Of a DNA stretch of 64,000 bases, positions 34,641 through 44,271 are shown in pieces. Positions within the stretch are counted from its first letter, which is position 1, and each line of letters opens with the position of its first letter. Under the pieces are notes generated by a model that worked only from the letters and a program-made list of their open reading frames with translations, did not search any database and was not told the origin of the DNA. This DNA is from JACCXM01 sp046328335 (GTDB lineage Bacteria; Chloroflexota; Chloroflexia; Thermomicrobiales; UBA6265): NCBI GenBank assembly GCA_046328335.1, contig JAXLWU010000008.1, forward strand, positions 62,001 through 126,000, given 5' to 3'. The translations under genes were made by a program, and so were the position numbers.

Positions 34641-36371
34641 ATGCGAAACGTGCGCCCAATCCAGTCCCAGGATACCGAGACCGGCCCTGCCCCGCCTCGC
34701 CTCGAGAATCACATCCGGCCACGCCACAATCGGTTCACACTGCGCCGCCCCCCAATGGTCGTGGCAGCGCCCGCCCCGGGTCTCATCGCGGGTGCGGTCG
34801 GCGCGGTCGGCGCGCTTTCGGCCCTGATGCTTCCCTTTCGCGCCCAGTTGGGGGTGCTGAATGTCCTGTTGCTCTATCTCCTGCTGACGGTCGGCGTTGC
34901 CCTCAGCGCTGGGCTCTGGCCCGCGGTGGTCAGCGCAATCACGGGGTTTGTCGCCTTTGACTTCTTCTTTATCCCTCCCTATCACACCTTTTCCGTCGCC
35001 GACCGCGATCATGTCCTCGCCCTCTTTGTCTATCTCGGCGTCGCGGTGGTCACCGCGCAACTCGCCTCGCGGCTGCGCAGCCGTACGGAAGAGGCGCAAC
35101 GTGAGACACGCCGCACGGCGATGCTCGCCGAACTGAATGCCGCCCTGATCGAAGACATCACGCTCGATGCCGTCCTCCAGCGCATTGCCGAACGGGTGGT
35201 CACGGTCTACGGCGCTCAGGGCTGCCGCGTGCTCGTGCCGGACGAGCAGGGGAGATTGCGTACCGGGGCCTACTACCCGCCGGTGCTTGGGGAATCGATT
35301 GATCGCGCCGAACTCGCGCTGGCCGATTGGGCGTTCACGCAGCGCCAGCCGATCGGGCGAAGTGGGCGTGGCAGAAAAATCGTCGACATCATGAAGCCCG
35401 CCGTGCCGGTCTCCGGAGAGCACCAGCGGCCGGACGTCCTCTATCTCCCGATCCTCACCGCCAGGCATGTCCCGGGTGTACTGGAAGTCATCGGCCGCCC
35501 CGGCAAGGGCGCGTTTCACGCGGAAGACGAACAACTCCTGACGACCTTCGTCGACCAGGCGGCGCTGGCCCTGGAGCGGGCGCGCCTGAGCGAAGAAGCG
35601 GCGCACGCGGCCGTCCTTGCGAAATCGGACGAACTCAAGTCCGCGCTCCTGGCGGCAGTCTCCCACGACTTGCGGACGCCATTGGCCTCGATCAAGGCCT
35701 CGGCCACCTCGCTCCTCGACACCTCGATCGACTGGAACCCGACCGTGCGGCAGGAACTGCTGACCGCCATCGATGAAGAGACCGATCGCCTCTCGCTCAT
35801 GGTCAGCAATCTGCTCGATCTCTCGCGAATTGAAGGGGGCGCATTGCGGCCACAGAAGGACTGGTATGACGTCGACGAACTGATCGCGGACGTGTACGAT
35901 CGCATGGCCGCGCGGACGCAGTCGCACCCGATTGCGATCGCAATCGCGCCCGATCTGCCCGCCATTCGCTTCGATTACGTCGAGATTGCCCAGGTGCTGG
36001 TCAACCTGATCGAAAACGCGGTCAAGTACACCCCAGCCGGCACGCCGATCGAAATATCGGCGCGGCGTGCGCCGCACGCGATCGAGATTTCAGTGCGGGA
36101 CGAGGGACCGGGCATTCCCCGTGCGCAACAGGATCGAGTATTCGAAAAGTTCTACCGGGCCCCTTCCGGAACCGGCGCGCCGGGCGCCGGGATTGGACTC
36201 GCCATCAGCAAGGGACTGGTCGAAGCGCATGGTGGCGAAATCAGTCTCGACAGCGCGTCCGGCAAGGGCACGACTTTCCGTTTCACATTGCCGATAGCCG
36301 ATGAACCCGAGCCGGGACCGAGCGCGGCAGGGCATGTGGATGCGGGTGGCACGCGAGCAAGCGCTCGATGA
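34641..36371 (+). CDS. kdpD: KdpD-type sensor histidine kinase lacking the N-terminal sensor
   Basis: A 576-residue kinase equal to the C-terminal half of KdpD. It has four closely spaced membrane helices (DUF4118, including FVAFDFFFIPPYHTF), a GAF-like domain (about 125-265), a HisKA box AAVSHDLRTPLASIKAS and a HATPase domain (NLIENAVKYTP, DEGPGIP, GAGIGLAIS). The N-terminal KdpD/Usp part is missing here and is encoded separately at 42929-44092. The start is uncertain: ATGs at 34536, 34575, 34641 and 34754 are in frame and none has a clear site. It should phosphorylate KdpE, whose gene overlaps its stop. Confidence 0.85.
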   Translation: MRNVRPIQSQDTETGPAPPRLENHIRPRHNRFTLRRPPMVVAAPAPGLIAGAVGAVGALSALMLPFRAQLGVLNVLLLYLLLTVGVALSAGLWPAVVSAITGFVAFDFFFIPPYHTFSVADRDHVLALFVYLGVAVVTAQLASRLRSRTEEAQRETRRTAMLAELNAALIEDITLDAVLQRIAERVVTVYGAQGCRVLVPDEQGRLRTGAYYPPVLGESIDRAELALADWAFTQRQPIGRSGRGRKIVDIMKPAVPVSGEHQRPDVLYLPILTARHVPGVLEVIGRPGKGAFHAEDEQLLTTFVDQAALALERARLSEEAAHAAVLAKSDELKSALLAAVSHDLRTPLASIKASATSLLDTSIDWNPTVRQELLTAIDEETDRLSLMVSNLLDLSRIEGGALRPQKDWYDVDELIADVYDRMAARTQSHPIAIAIAPDLPAIRFDYVEIAQVLVNLIENAVKYTPAGTPIEISARRAPHAIEISVRDEGPGIPRAQQDRVFEKFYRAPSGTGAPGAGIGLAISKGLVEAHGGEISLDSASGKGTTFRFTLPIADEPEPGPSAAGHVDAGGTRASAR

Positions 36372-37078
36372 GCGAAGGACGTGTGCTGGTCGTCGATGAT
36401 GAACCACAGATCAGGCGGGCGCTGCGCTCCGCGCTGGAAGCCCATGGCTACACGGTGGCGGTTGCCGTCGACGGCACCGAAGCGCTGACCTCGATCGCGA
36501 CGTGGGCACCGGACGCGGTCGTGCTCGATCTGATCATGCCGGGGGTGGACGGCTTCGAGGTGATCCGCGATACCCGCGCCTGGTCGACGGTGCCGATCGT
36601 CGTGCTTTCCGCCCGAGGTCAGGAGCAGGACAAGGTGACCGCGCTCGACCTGGGCGCGGACGATTTCGTCACCAAGCCGTTCGGGATGGGCGAACTCCTG
36701 GCCCGGCTTCGCGTCGTACTGCGCCGGGTGCGCTCGGCGGGGCCGCCAGAGCGTGTGGTCCTTGGCGCCATCACGATCGATTTCGCCAAGCACCTAGTCT
36801 TTCGCGACGGAGCGGAAGTGCATCTGACCCCGACCGAGTTCGATCTGCTCCGGGTCCTGGCCAGCGAACCGGGCAAGGTCTGGACGCACCGCCACCTGCT
36901 GGAACGCGTCTGGGGCGGCTACGCGGTCGAGAATTCGCAGCAACTCCGGGTCTACATCAATTACCTGCGGCGCAAACTCGAATCCGATCCCCATCACCCC
37001 AGACTGATTCTCACCGAACCTGCGGTCGGCTACCGGCTGATGGCGGAGCCGGTGGCTACGGAATCCGGCAAACTCTAA
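36368..37078 (+). CDS. kdpE: KdpE response regulator
   Basis: A 236-residue OmpR/PhoB-type regulator. The receiver domain shows LVVDDEPQIRRALR, the phosphorylated Asp in AVVLDLIMPGVDG and Lys in DDFVTKPFGMGEL. The winged helix at the C-terminus reads LTPTEFDLLRVLASEPGKVW, HRHLLERVWG and QLRVYINYLRRKLE, which fits KdpE closely. The start overlaps the kinase stop (ATGA). The stop codon lies inside the first half-site of the promoter at 37075-37139. It should activate kdpFABC and, by the shared operator spacing, the permease at 32397-34352. Confidence 0.92.
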   Translation: MSEGRVLVVDDEPQIRRALRSALEAHGYTVAVAVDGTEALTSIATWAPDAVVLDLIMPGVDGFEVIRDTRAWSTVPIVVLSARGQEQDKVTALDLGADDFVTKPFGMGELLARLRVVLRRVRSAGPPERVVLGAITIDFAKHLVFRDGAEVHLTPTEFDLLRVLASEPGKVWTHRHLLERVWGGYAVENSQQLRVYINYLRRKLESDPHHPRLILTEPAVGYRLMAEPVATESGKL

Positions 37079-37139
37079 CGAATCCCTTACACCCAGCGGG
37101 AACCTCCTAACGCGGCTCTAACCGCATCCTCCCTACGAT
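37075..37139 (+). promoter_or_regulatory. Promoter with four half-sites (candidate KdpE operator) for kdpFABC
   Basis: Half-sites CTAACGA, CTTACAC, CTAACGC and CTAACCG begin at 37075, 37086, 37107 and 37118, and a -10 box TACGAT begins at 37134. The spacing (0, 11, 32, 43, 59) is identical to that at 34436-34502. The first half-site includes the kdpE stop codon. Transcription would begin near 37146, ahead of the receiver gene and the kdp structural genes. Confidence 0.7.
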
Positions 37140-37187
37140 CATGGTGTTCGCCATGGAGGCGAACCGGCGATAGCGGAGGGCGGGATC

Positions 37188-37580
37188 ATGGCCAGCGGAA
37201 CGGCGTGTGGATCGATCCTCCTGGTGGAGGATGAAACACGTCTGCGCCGGGCGCTCTCCCTTTCCCTGCAGGGACGGGACTTCCAGGTCACGGAAGCGAC
37301 CACCGCGGCCGAGGCGCTCGCGGCGATCGATCACGGCGACTTCGACGTGATGTTGCTGGACGTCAATCTGCCTGATGGCACCGGCTGGGATGTCTATCGG
37401 GCCATGCGGGACGACAAGCGCGTGGTGCCGGTGGTCGTCCTCTCCGCCGTGCCGCCGAATCCGGCCCGGATCCGGGAGTTCCGCCCGTTTGGTGTGCTGC
37501 ACAAGCCGTTTCCCATCGAGGCGCTGTTGCGCCTCATTCGCGCCGCCTGCGGGCAAGCGCACGTGGCCGAACCGGCCTGA
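37188..37580 (+). CDS. Single-domain response regulator
   Basis: A 130-residue stand-alone receiver domain. It shows ILLVEDETRLRRALSLSLQG, the phosphorylation site in DVMLLDVNLPDGTGWD and the Lys in GVLHKPFPIEALL, with no output domain. It follows the candidate KdpE promoter and has a strong GGAGGG site. Such proteins pass or drain phosphate in a relay. Here it could modulate the split KdpD/KdpE system, which is an inference from position alone. Confidence 0.88.
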   Translation: MASGTACGSILLVEDETRLRRALSLSLQGRDFQVTEATTAAEALAAIDHGDFDVMLLDVNLPDGTGWDVYRAMRDDKRVVPVVVLSAVPPNPARIREFRPFGVLHKPFPIEALLRLIRAACGQAHVAEPA

Positions 37581-37611
37581 TCGCGGCCGGCACGCTGAAA
37601 GGAGGGTTGTC

Positions 37612-37776
37612 ATGGCGTGGCTTGTAGCAACGCTCTCGGTTGCGCTGGGGATCGTCATTCTCACGGCGGTCCGGGTGAACCGAATCGCCCCGTGGCGGTC
37701 GCTGCTGATGGTGGCAGTCTCGACTGGCTCGCTGAAGGCCTGTGTGGAATTCCTCCGATATTGCGAGCGCCTGTGA
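37612..37776 (+). CDS. Small membrane protein in the kdp operon
   Basis: A 54-residue protein: MAWLVATLSVALGIVILTAV forms one membrane helix, followed by RVNRIAPWRSLLMVAVSTGS and a C-terminal CVEFLRYCERL. A very strong ribosome site (AAAGGAGG, 37598-37605) stands before the ATG, supporting that it is translated. It is not recognised as a known family. Its place between the receiver gene and kdpF suggests a role in assembly or control of the Kdp pump. Confidence 0.65.
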   Translation: MAWLVATLSVALGIVILTAVRVNRIAPWRSLLMVAVSTGSLKACVEFLRYCERL

Positions 37777-37798
37777 TGGTGTGACAAGGACTATCTCA

Positions 37799-37894
37799 AT
37801 GCTCGATCTGATGATGATCGCCATAGTGATTGGCTTCTTTGCGGCTTGCCTCGCCTATATGGTCGGGTGCGAGCAACTGTGGCGCCGGGATTGA
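37799..37894 (+). CDS. Tiny Kdp-associated membrane peptide
   Basis: A 31-residue peptide, MLDLMMIAIVIGFFAACLAY followed by MVGCEQLWRRD: a single membrane helix with a charged C-terminal tail. AAGGA lies nine bases before the ATG. One-helix ORFs ending in a (V/M)xxCExL-like tail often occur just before kdpF in other bacteria, from my recollection of such operons. It may be an accessory subunit of the pump. Confidence 0.6.
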   Translation: MLDLMMIAIVIGFFAACLAYMVGCEQLWRRD

Positions 37895-37925
37895 ATCTGG
37901 CGCAATCGAGAAAGCGTGTAAGCGA

Positions 37926-38165
37926 ATGCGTGTCATTCGACGTCGTAAGCAATACCGCCGGGAAACCGAACGTGTCATAGAGGCTTGCGGGCTTCTCGAA
38001 GCGGACCACAATCTTCTGAGCGTGCGAATCGTGGGCTGTGATCGCCCGAATTACCCCGCGTATCGCCGTCTTCGCCGCGCCGCAATCACCCATCACCCCA
38101 TGGTTGCGGTCGATCGGGATGGAGCGGCCGCAATCGCGCGAACCAATGCGCGGGGTGATATCTGA
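37926..38165 (+). CDS. Hypothetical 79-residue protein coupled to kdpF
   Basis: The frame opens at ATG 37926 with a very basic start (MRVIRRRKQYRRETERVIEA), then CGLLEADHNLLSVRIVGCDR and a C-terminus ending ARGDI. It is soluble and not a known family. Its stop overlaps the kdpF start (TGATG), which is the usual sign of translational coupling in this operon and the main reason to accept it. The ribosome site is weak, and an antisense frame is also open here, so the call is tentative. Confidence 0.45.
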   Translation: MRVIRRRKQYRRETERVIEACGLLEADHNLLSVRIVGCDRPNYPAYRRLRRAAITHHPMVAVDRDGAAAIARTNARGDI

Positions 38166-38254
38166 TGCCGTCGCTCGAATTGGCCGCTGGACTGATCGGA
38201 GCGGCATTGATGATCTATCTGGTCTACGCGCTCCTCTTTCCCGAGAAGTTCTGA
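38165..38254 (+). CDS. kdpF: K+-transporting ATPase subunit KdpF
   Basis: A 29-residue single-helix peptide, MPSLELAAGLIGAALMIYLV followed by YALLFPEKF. This is the standard KdpF pattern (a hydrophobic helix ending YALLxPExF). KdpF stabilises the KdpABC complex in the membrane. It directly precedes kdpA. Confidence 0.93.
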   Translation: MPSLELAAGLIGAALMIYLVYALLFPEKF

Positions 38255-38299
38255 CCCGTTCCCCACTGTTTCGCTGAAATCACGAGGGTGGATCGTGCC

Positions 38300-40036
38300 A
38301 TGGCGATGGTGCTTCAGATCGTCGTCTATTTCGGACTGCTCCTGGCGGTTACGAAGCCGCTGGGGGCGTACATGTACCGGCTGTTCTCCGGCGAGCGCAC
38401 CCTGCTCTCGCCGGTGCTGCGACCGGTCGAGCGTGGCATCTATCGACTCACCGGGGTCGATGAAACGCAGGAGATGCGCTGGACGACCTATCTGGTCGCC
38501 CTGCTCCTCTTCAACTTTATCGGCGTCGCGGTCGTTTACGCCCAGCAGCGCCTGCAAGGGGGATTGCCGCTCAACCCACAGGGGTTGCCCGGCATCGAGG
38601 AGCGCTCCGCGTTCAACACCGCGGTCTCGTTCGTGACCAACACCAACTGGCAGGGTTACTACCCCGAGATCACGATGAGTTACCTGACCCAGATGATGGG
38701 TCTTGCCGTGCACAACTTCGTCTCGGCCGCGACCGGCATCGCCATCGCCCTTGCCCTCACCCGCGGTTTCGCCCGGCGTTCCACGCACGACCTCGGCAAC
38801 TTCTGGGTCGATCTGACGCGCGGCACGCTTTATCTCCTCCTCCCGATCAGCATGGTCTTTGCCCTGGTGCTCGTCTCCCGCGGTGTGATCCAGAACTTCA
38901 ACCCCTACACGACGGTGACGACCGTATCCGGGCAACACCTCCTCTTGCCGCAAGCGCCGGTCGCCTCGCAGGAAGCGATCAAGATGCTCGGCACCAACGG
39001 TGGCGGCATCCTCAACGCCAACTCGTCACATCCATTCGAGAATCCAACGCCACTGACCAACATGCTGCAAATGCTCTCCATCTTCGCCATCCCGGCGGCG
39101 CTGACCTATACCTTCGGCAAGATGGTCGGCAACACCCGGCAGGGTTGGGCCATCTTCGCCACGATGGCGGTGCTCTTCCTCATCGGGGTGGCCGCGGCCA
39201 CCTTGGCCGAACGGGCGGGCAATCCGCTCCTGACCAGCGCTGGCGCCGACCAGCACACCACCGTGCTCGGTCAGTTGGCGCCGGGCGGCAACATGGAAGG
39301 AAAGGAATCCCGGTTCGGGATCGCCGCGTCGGCCCTGTTCGCGGTGATTACCACCGCCGCTTCCTGCGGCGCGGTGAACGCCATGCATGACTCCTTCACC
39401 CCTCTCGGCGGCATGATTCCGCTGGCAAATATCGGTCTGGGCGAGGTCATTTTCGGCGGGGTCGGCGCGGGTCTCTATGGAATTCTCATCTACGCGGTGC
39501 TTGCCATCTTCATCGCCGGGCTGATGGTCGGCCGTACTCCGGAGTACCTCGGGAAAAAGATCGGCCGCTTCGAAGTCCAGATGGCAATGCTCGTCACCCT
39601 GGTCTTGCCGCTCTCGATCCTCGGCTTCACCGCGGTCGCGATGGCGCTGCCGGAGGCATTGGCGAGCCGCTGGAATCCCGGCGCGCACGGGCTCTCGGAG
39701 ATTCTCTACGCCTTTACCTCGGCGACCGGCAACAACGGCTCGGCGTTCGCGGGCATCAGCGCGAACACGCCGTTTTTCAACCCGACGCTCGGCATGGCGA
39801 TGCTGATCGGACGCTTCCTGATGATTGTCCCGATCATGGCCCTGGCGGGCGCCCTGGCGGCAAAGCAGCGGGCCACGGAGACCACCGGCACCTTTCCCAC
39901 CACCGGGGCGCTCTGGGTCGGTCTGCTCGCCGGGGTCATCCTGATCGTCGGCGCCCTCACCTATTTCCCTTCATACACCCTGGGTCCGGTGGTCGAGCAC
40001 TTCCAGATGGTGGCGGGCATCACCTCTGGCCTCTAA
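38300..40036 (+). CDS. kdpA: K+-transporting ATPase subunit KdpA
   Basis: A 578-residue channel-like subunit with about ten helices that binds and passes K+. The four selectivity-filter-like segments are recognisable: TNTNWQGYYPE (about 118-128), LGTNGGGILNANSSHPFENP, SCGAVNAMHDSFTPLGG and ATGNNGSAFAG. I chose the ATG at 38300, with GAGGGTGG eight bases upstream, over the GTG at 38288. The product forms the pump with KdpB, KdpC and KdpF. Confidence 0.96.
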   Translation: MAMVLQIVVYFGLLLAVTKPLGAYMYRLFSGERTLLSPVLRPVERGIYRLTGVDETQEMRWTTYLVALLLFNFIGVAVVYAQQRLQGGLPLNPQGLPGIEERSAFNTAVSFVTNTNWQGYYPEITMSYLTQMMGLAVHNFVSAATGIAIALALTRGFARRSTHDLGNFWVDLTRGTLYLLLPISMVFALVLVSRGVIQNFNPYTTVTTVSGQHLLLPQAPVASQEAIKMLGTNGGGILNANSSHPFENPTPLTNMLQMLSIFAIPAALTYTFGKMVGNTRQGWAIFATMAVLFLIGVAAATLAERAGNPLLTSAGADQHTTVLGQLAPGGNMEGKESRFGIAASALFAVITTAASCGAVNAMHDSFTPLGGMIPLANIGLGEVIFGGVGAGLYGILIYAVLAIFIAGLMVGRTPEYLGKKIGRFEVQMAMLVTLVLPLSILGFTAVAMALPEALASRWNPGAHGLSEILYAFTSATGNNGSAFAGISANTPFFNPTLGMAMLIGRFLMIVPIMALAGALAAKQRATETTGTFPTTGALWVGLLAGVILIVGALTYFPSYTLGPVVEHFQMVAGITSGL

Positions 40037-40065
40037 TCCATCGAATGGTCCTCGCGGAGAGACGC

Positions 40066-42270
<2,205 letters not shown>

Positions 42271-42305
42271 TCATTGTCCGGGGTTCGCCCGGATGGAGTA
42301 CTGCG

Positions 42306-42932
42306 ATGTTCTGGAAGCAACTACGCATAGCCATACTGATGACTGTTGTCCTGACGGTGTTGACCGGCCTCGCGTACCCGCTGGCGATCACGGGGCTGGC
42401 GCAAGCGATCTTTCCGTACCAGGCGAACGGCTCGCTGATCGAGCGCAACGGCGTCGTGATCGGCTCCGAGTTGATCGGCCAGTCGTTCGTCGACAGCGAT
42501 AGCGGCCGTACCCTGCTCGGCTATTTCCGGGGCCGCCCCTCCGCGGCGTTCACCCCCGGTAACGGCGACAACACGCTGGTATCTTCCGGTTCGAACTACG
42601 GTCCGACCAATCAGGCATTGATCGATCGCGTTACTACCGATGTGGCGGTCATCCGGGAAGAAAACGGGCTGGCGACGGACGCCGCGATCCCGGTCGACCT
42701 GGTGACCGCCTCGGGTAGTGGTCTCGATCCCCATATCAGTCCCGCGGCGGCGGAGTTGCAGGTGCCACGGGTGGCGCGCGAGCGCGGGATGAGCGAGGAC
42801 GACGTGCGCGCGCTGGTGGCCGCCAACACCGAAGGCCGCACGCTCGGTTTTCTCGGCGAGCCGCGCGTCCATGTCCTCAAACTGAACCTGGCCCTGGATG
42901 ATGCGGCGCCGCTGCCGGCCGGGGCGCCATGA
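42306..42932 (+). CDS. kdpC: K+-transporting ATPase subunit KdpC
   Basis: A 208-residue subunit with one N-terminal membrane helix (about 6-27, LRIAILMTVVLTVLTGLAYP) and an extracytoplasmic domain. The family motifs GSELIGQSFVDSD, SGSGLDPHISPAAAELQVPR and VARERGMSEDDVRALV are all present. KdpC raises ATP affinity of the pump. It ends in an overlap with the separate KdpD N-terminal gene (ATGA). Confidence 0.95.
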   Translation: MFWKQLRIAILMTVVLTVLTGLAYPLAITGLAQAIFPYQANGSLIERNGVVIGSELIGQSFVDSDSGRTLLGYFRGRPSAAFTPGNGDNTLVSSGSNYGPTNQALIDRVTTDVAVIREENGLATDAAIPVDLVTASGSGLDPHISPAAAELQVPRVARERGMSEDDVRALVAANTEGRTLGFLGEPRVHVLKLNLALDDAAPLPAGAP

Positions 42933-44092
42933 ACGGGCGCGAACCGGATCGCCCTTCCCCGGAAGAACTGCTCGAACGGTATCACCTTGTGGAGCCGTCA
43001 CCGCGCACGCGCGGGCGGCTTCGCGTCTTTCTCGGCGCGGCGCCGGGAGTCGGCAAGACCTACGCCATGCTCAACGAAGCGCGCCGGCTCAAGGCGGACG
43101 GGCACGACATCGTCGCCGGGCTGATCGAGACCCACGGTCGCGCCGAAACCGAAGCGCAGATTGGCGATCTGGAGGTAATCCCACGCGTCCGCGTCCCGTA
43201 TCGCGGGGTGACCGTCGAGGAGATGGACACCGACGCGATTCTGGCGCGCAGGCCGGAAATCGTGCTCGTCGATGAACTCGCCCACACCAACGCGCCTGGT
43301 TCACTGCGGGAGAAGCGGTATGAAGATGTCGAAAGTATCCGGGAGGCCGGCATCGATGTCATCGCCACCCTGAATGTCCAACACCTCGACAGCTTGCAGG
43401 ACGTGGTGGCGGGCATCACCGGGATCGAAGTGCGGGAAACCATCCCCGACCGGGTGCTCGAGGATGCCGACGTGCAGTTGATCGATCTCCCGTCGGATGC
43501 GCTGATCGAACGGTTGGAACAGGGGAAGGTCTACCCACCGCAGCGTGCCCAACAGGCGCTGCAGCACTTCTTCCGCCCCGGGAATCTGACCGCGCTGCGG
43601 GAGATGGCCCTGCGCCGGATGGCGGCCGGCGTCGAAGAAGCGTTGACCGGATACATGCACGAGCATCGCATCGACGAAATCTGGCCGGCGTCAGAACGGA
43701 TCCTGGTGCTGGTAGATAGCGACCCCGGCGCGGGCGTCGTCCTGCGCAACGCCTGGCGCCTGGGCAGCGCCTTACGGGGAGAACTCGTCGCGGCGGCGAT
43801 CGTCCCTGCCGGCGGTCTCGCCGCTCTTCCCGGCGCCGAGCGCCAGATTCTGGAGCGAAACATGGCGGTGGCGGAAGACCTCGGCATGCGGGTTCGTCTT
43901 ATCGCGGCCGGCAACCCCGCCGCGGTGATCGCCGCCGCGGTTCGTGCCGAGCATGCCACACTGATCGTGATGCGCCACGAACACCACCGGGGTTGGCGAA
44001 GAATCGGCGCGAAGTTGTTGGTGGATGACCTGCTCGACCGCCTGGACAACGTCGATATTCATCTCGTCGAGTCGAGCAATCCGCGGGACTGA
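42929..44092 (+). CDS. KdpD N-terminal sensor (KdpD + Usp domains), stand-alone
   Basis: A 387-residue cytoplasmic protein equal to the N-terminal half of KdpD. The KdpD domain (about 25-235) has a Walker A loop GAAPGVGKTYAM, a Walker B-like EIVLVDELAHTNAPGS and the QHLDSLQDVV region. A Usp-like domain follows (about 253-375: ERILVLVDSDPGAG, LIVMRHEHHRGWRRIG). It has no membrane helices or kinase domains. It should sense potassium or ATP state and act on the kinase encoded at 34641-36371, or directly on the pump. Confidence 0.9.
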   Translation: MNGREPDRPSPEELLERYHLVEPSPRTRGRLRVFLGAAPGVGKTYAMLNEARRLKADGHDIVAGLIETHGRAETEAQIGDLEVIPRVRVPYRGVTVEEMDTDAILARRPEIVLVDELAHTNAPGSLREKRYEDVESIREAGIDVIATLNVQHLDSLQDVVAGITGIEVRETIPDRVLEDADVQLIDLPSDALIERLEQGKVYPPQRAQQALQHFFRPGNLTALREMALRRMAAGVEEALTGYMHEHRIDEIWPASERILVLVDSDPGAGVVLRNAWRLGSALRGELVAAAIVPAGGLAALPGAERQILERNMAVAEDLGMRVRLIAAGNPAAVIAAAVRAEHATLIVMRHEHHRGWRRIGAKLLVDDLLDRLDNVDIHLVESSNPRD

Positions 44093-44173
44093 ATCCACCG
44101 CCCCGGTCTGTGCGAACGATCACGCGCTTTCAGAATCCACCGCGGGCGATCTTCCCGGTGGCCCGGACCGTGC

Positions 44174-44179
44174 CATAAT
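44174..44179 (+). promoter_or_regulatory. Extended -10 promoter candidate before sucA
   Basis: CATAAT preceded by TGC forms an extended -10 element about 93 bases before the chosen sucA start. The matching -35 (CTTCCC at 17 bases) is poor. It is the best promoter-like signal between the KdpD N-terminal gene and sucA. Confidence 0.4.
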
Positions 44180-44271
44180 TGGGGGTAACGACGCGATGAG
44201 GCGGGCGCCGCATGGCGTGCGCCTTTGACTGTCCCCGGCGTTTCTGTTCGGGTGGAATGAGTGGATATACG

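Noticed and set aside
34374..36077. Minus-strand open frame of 567 codons opposite the KdpD-type kinase
   Set aside because: The plus strand encodes clear HisKA and HATPase motifs. The antisense frame is Arg/Asp/His-rich with no family features.
37791..38207. Minus-strand 138-codon frame inside the kdp operon
   Set aside because: It opposes the coupled small ORFs and kdpF, lacks a ribosome site and has no known domain. The plus-strand overlap with kdpF is better evidence.
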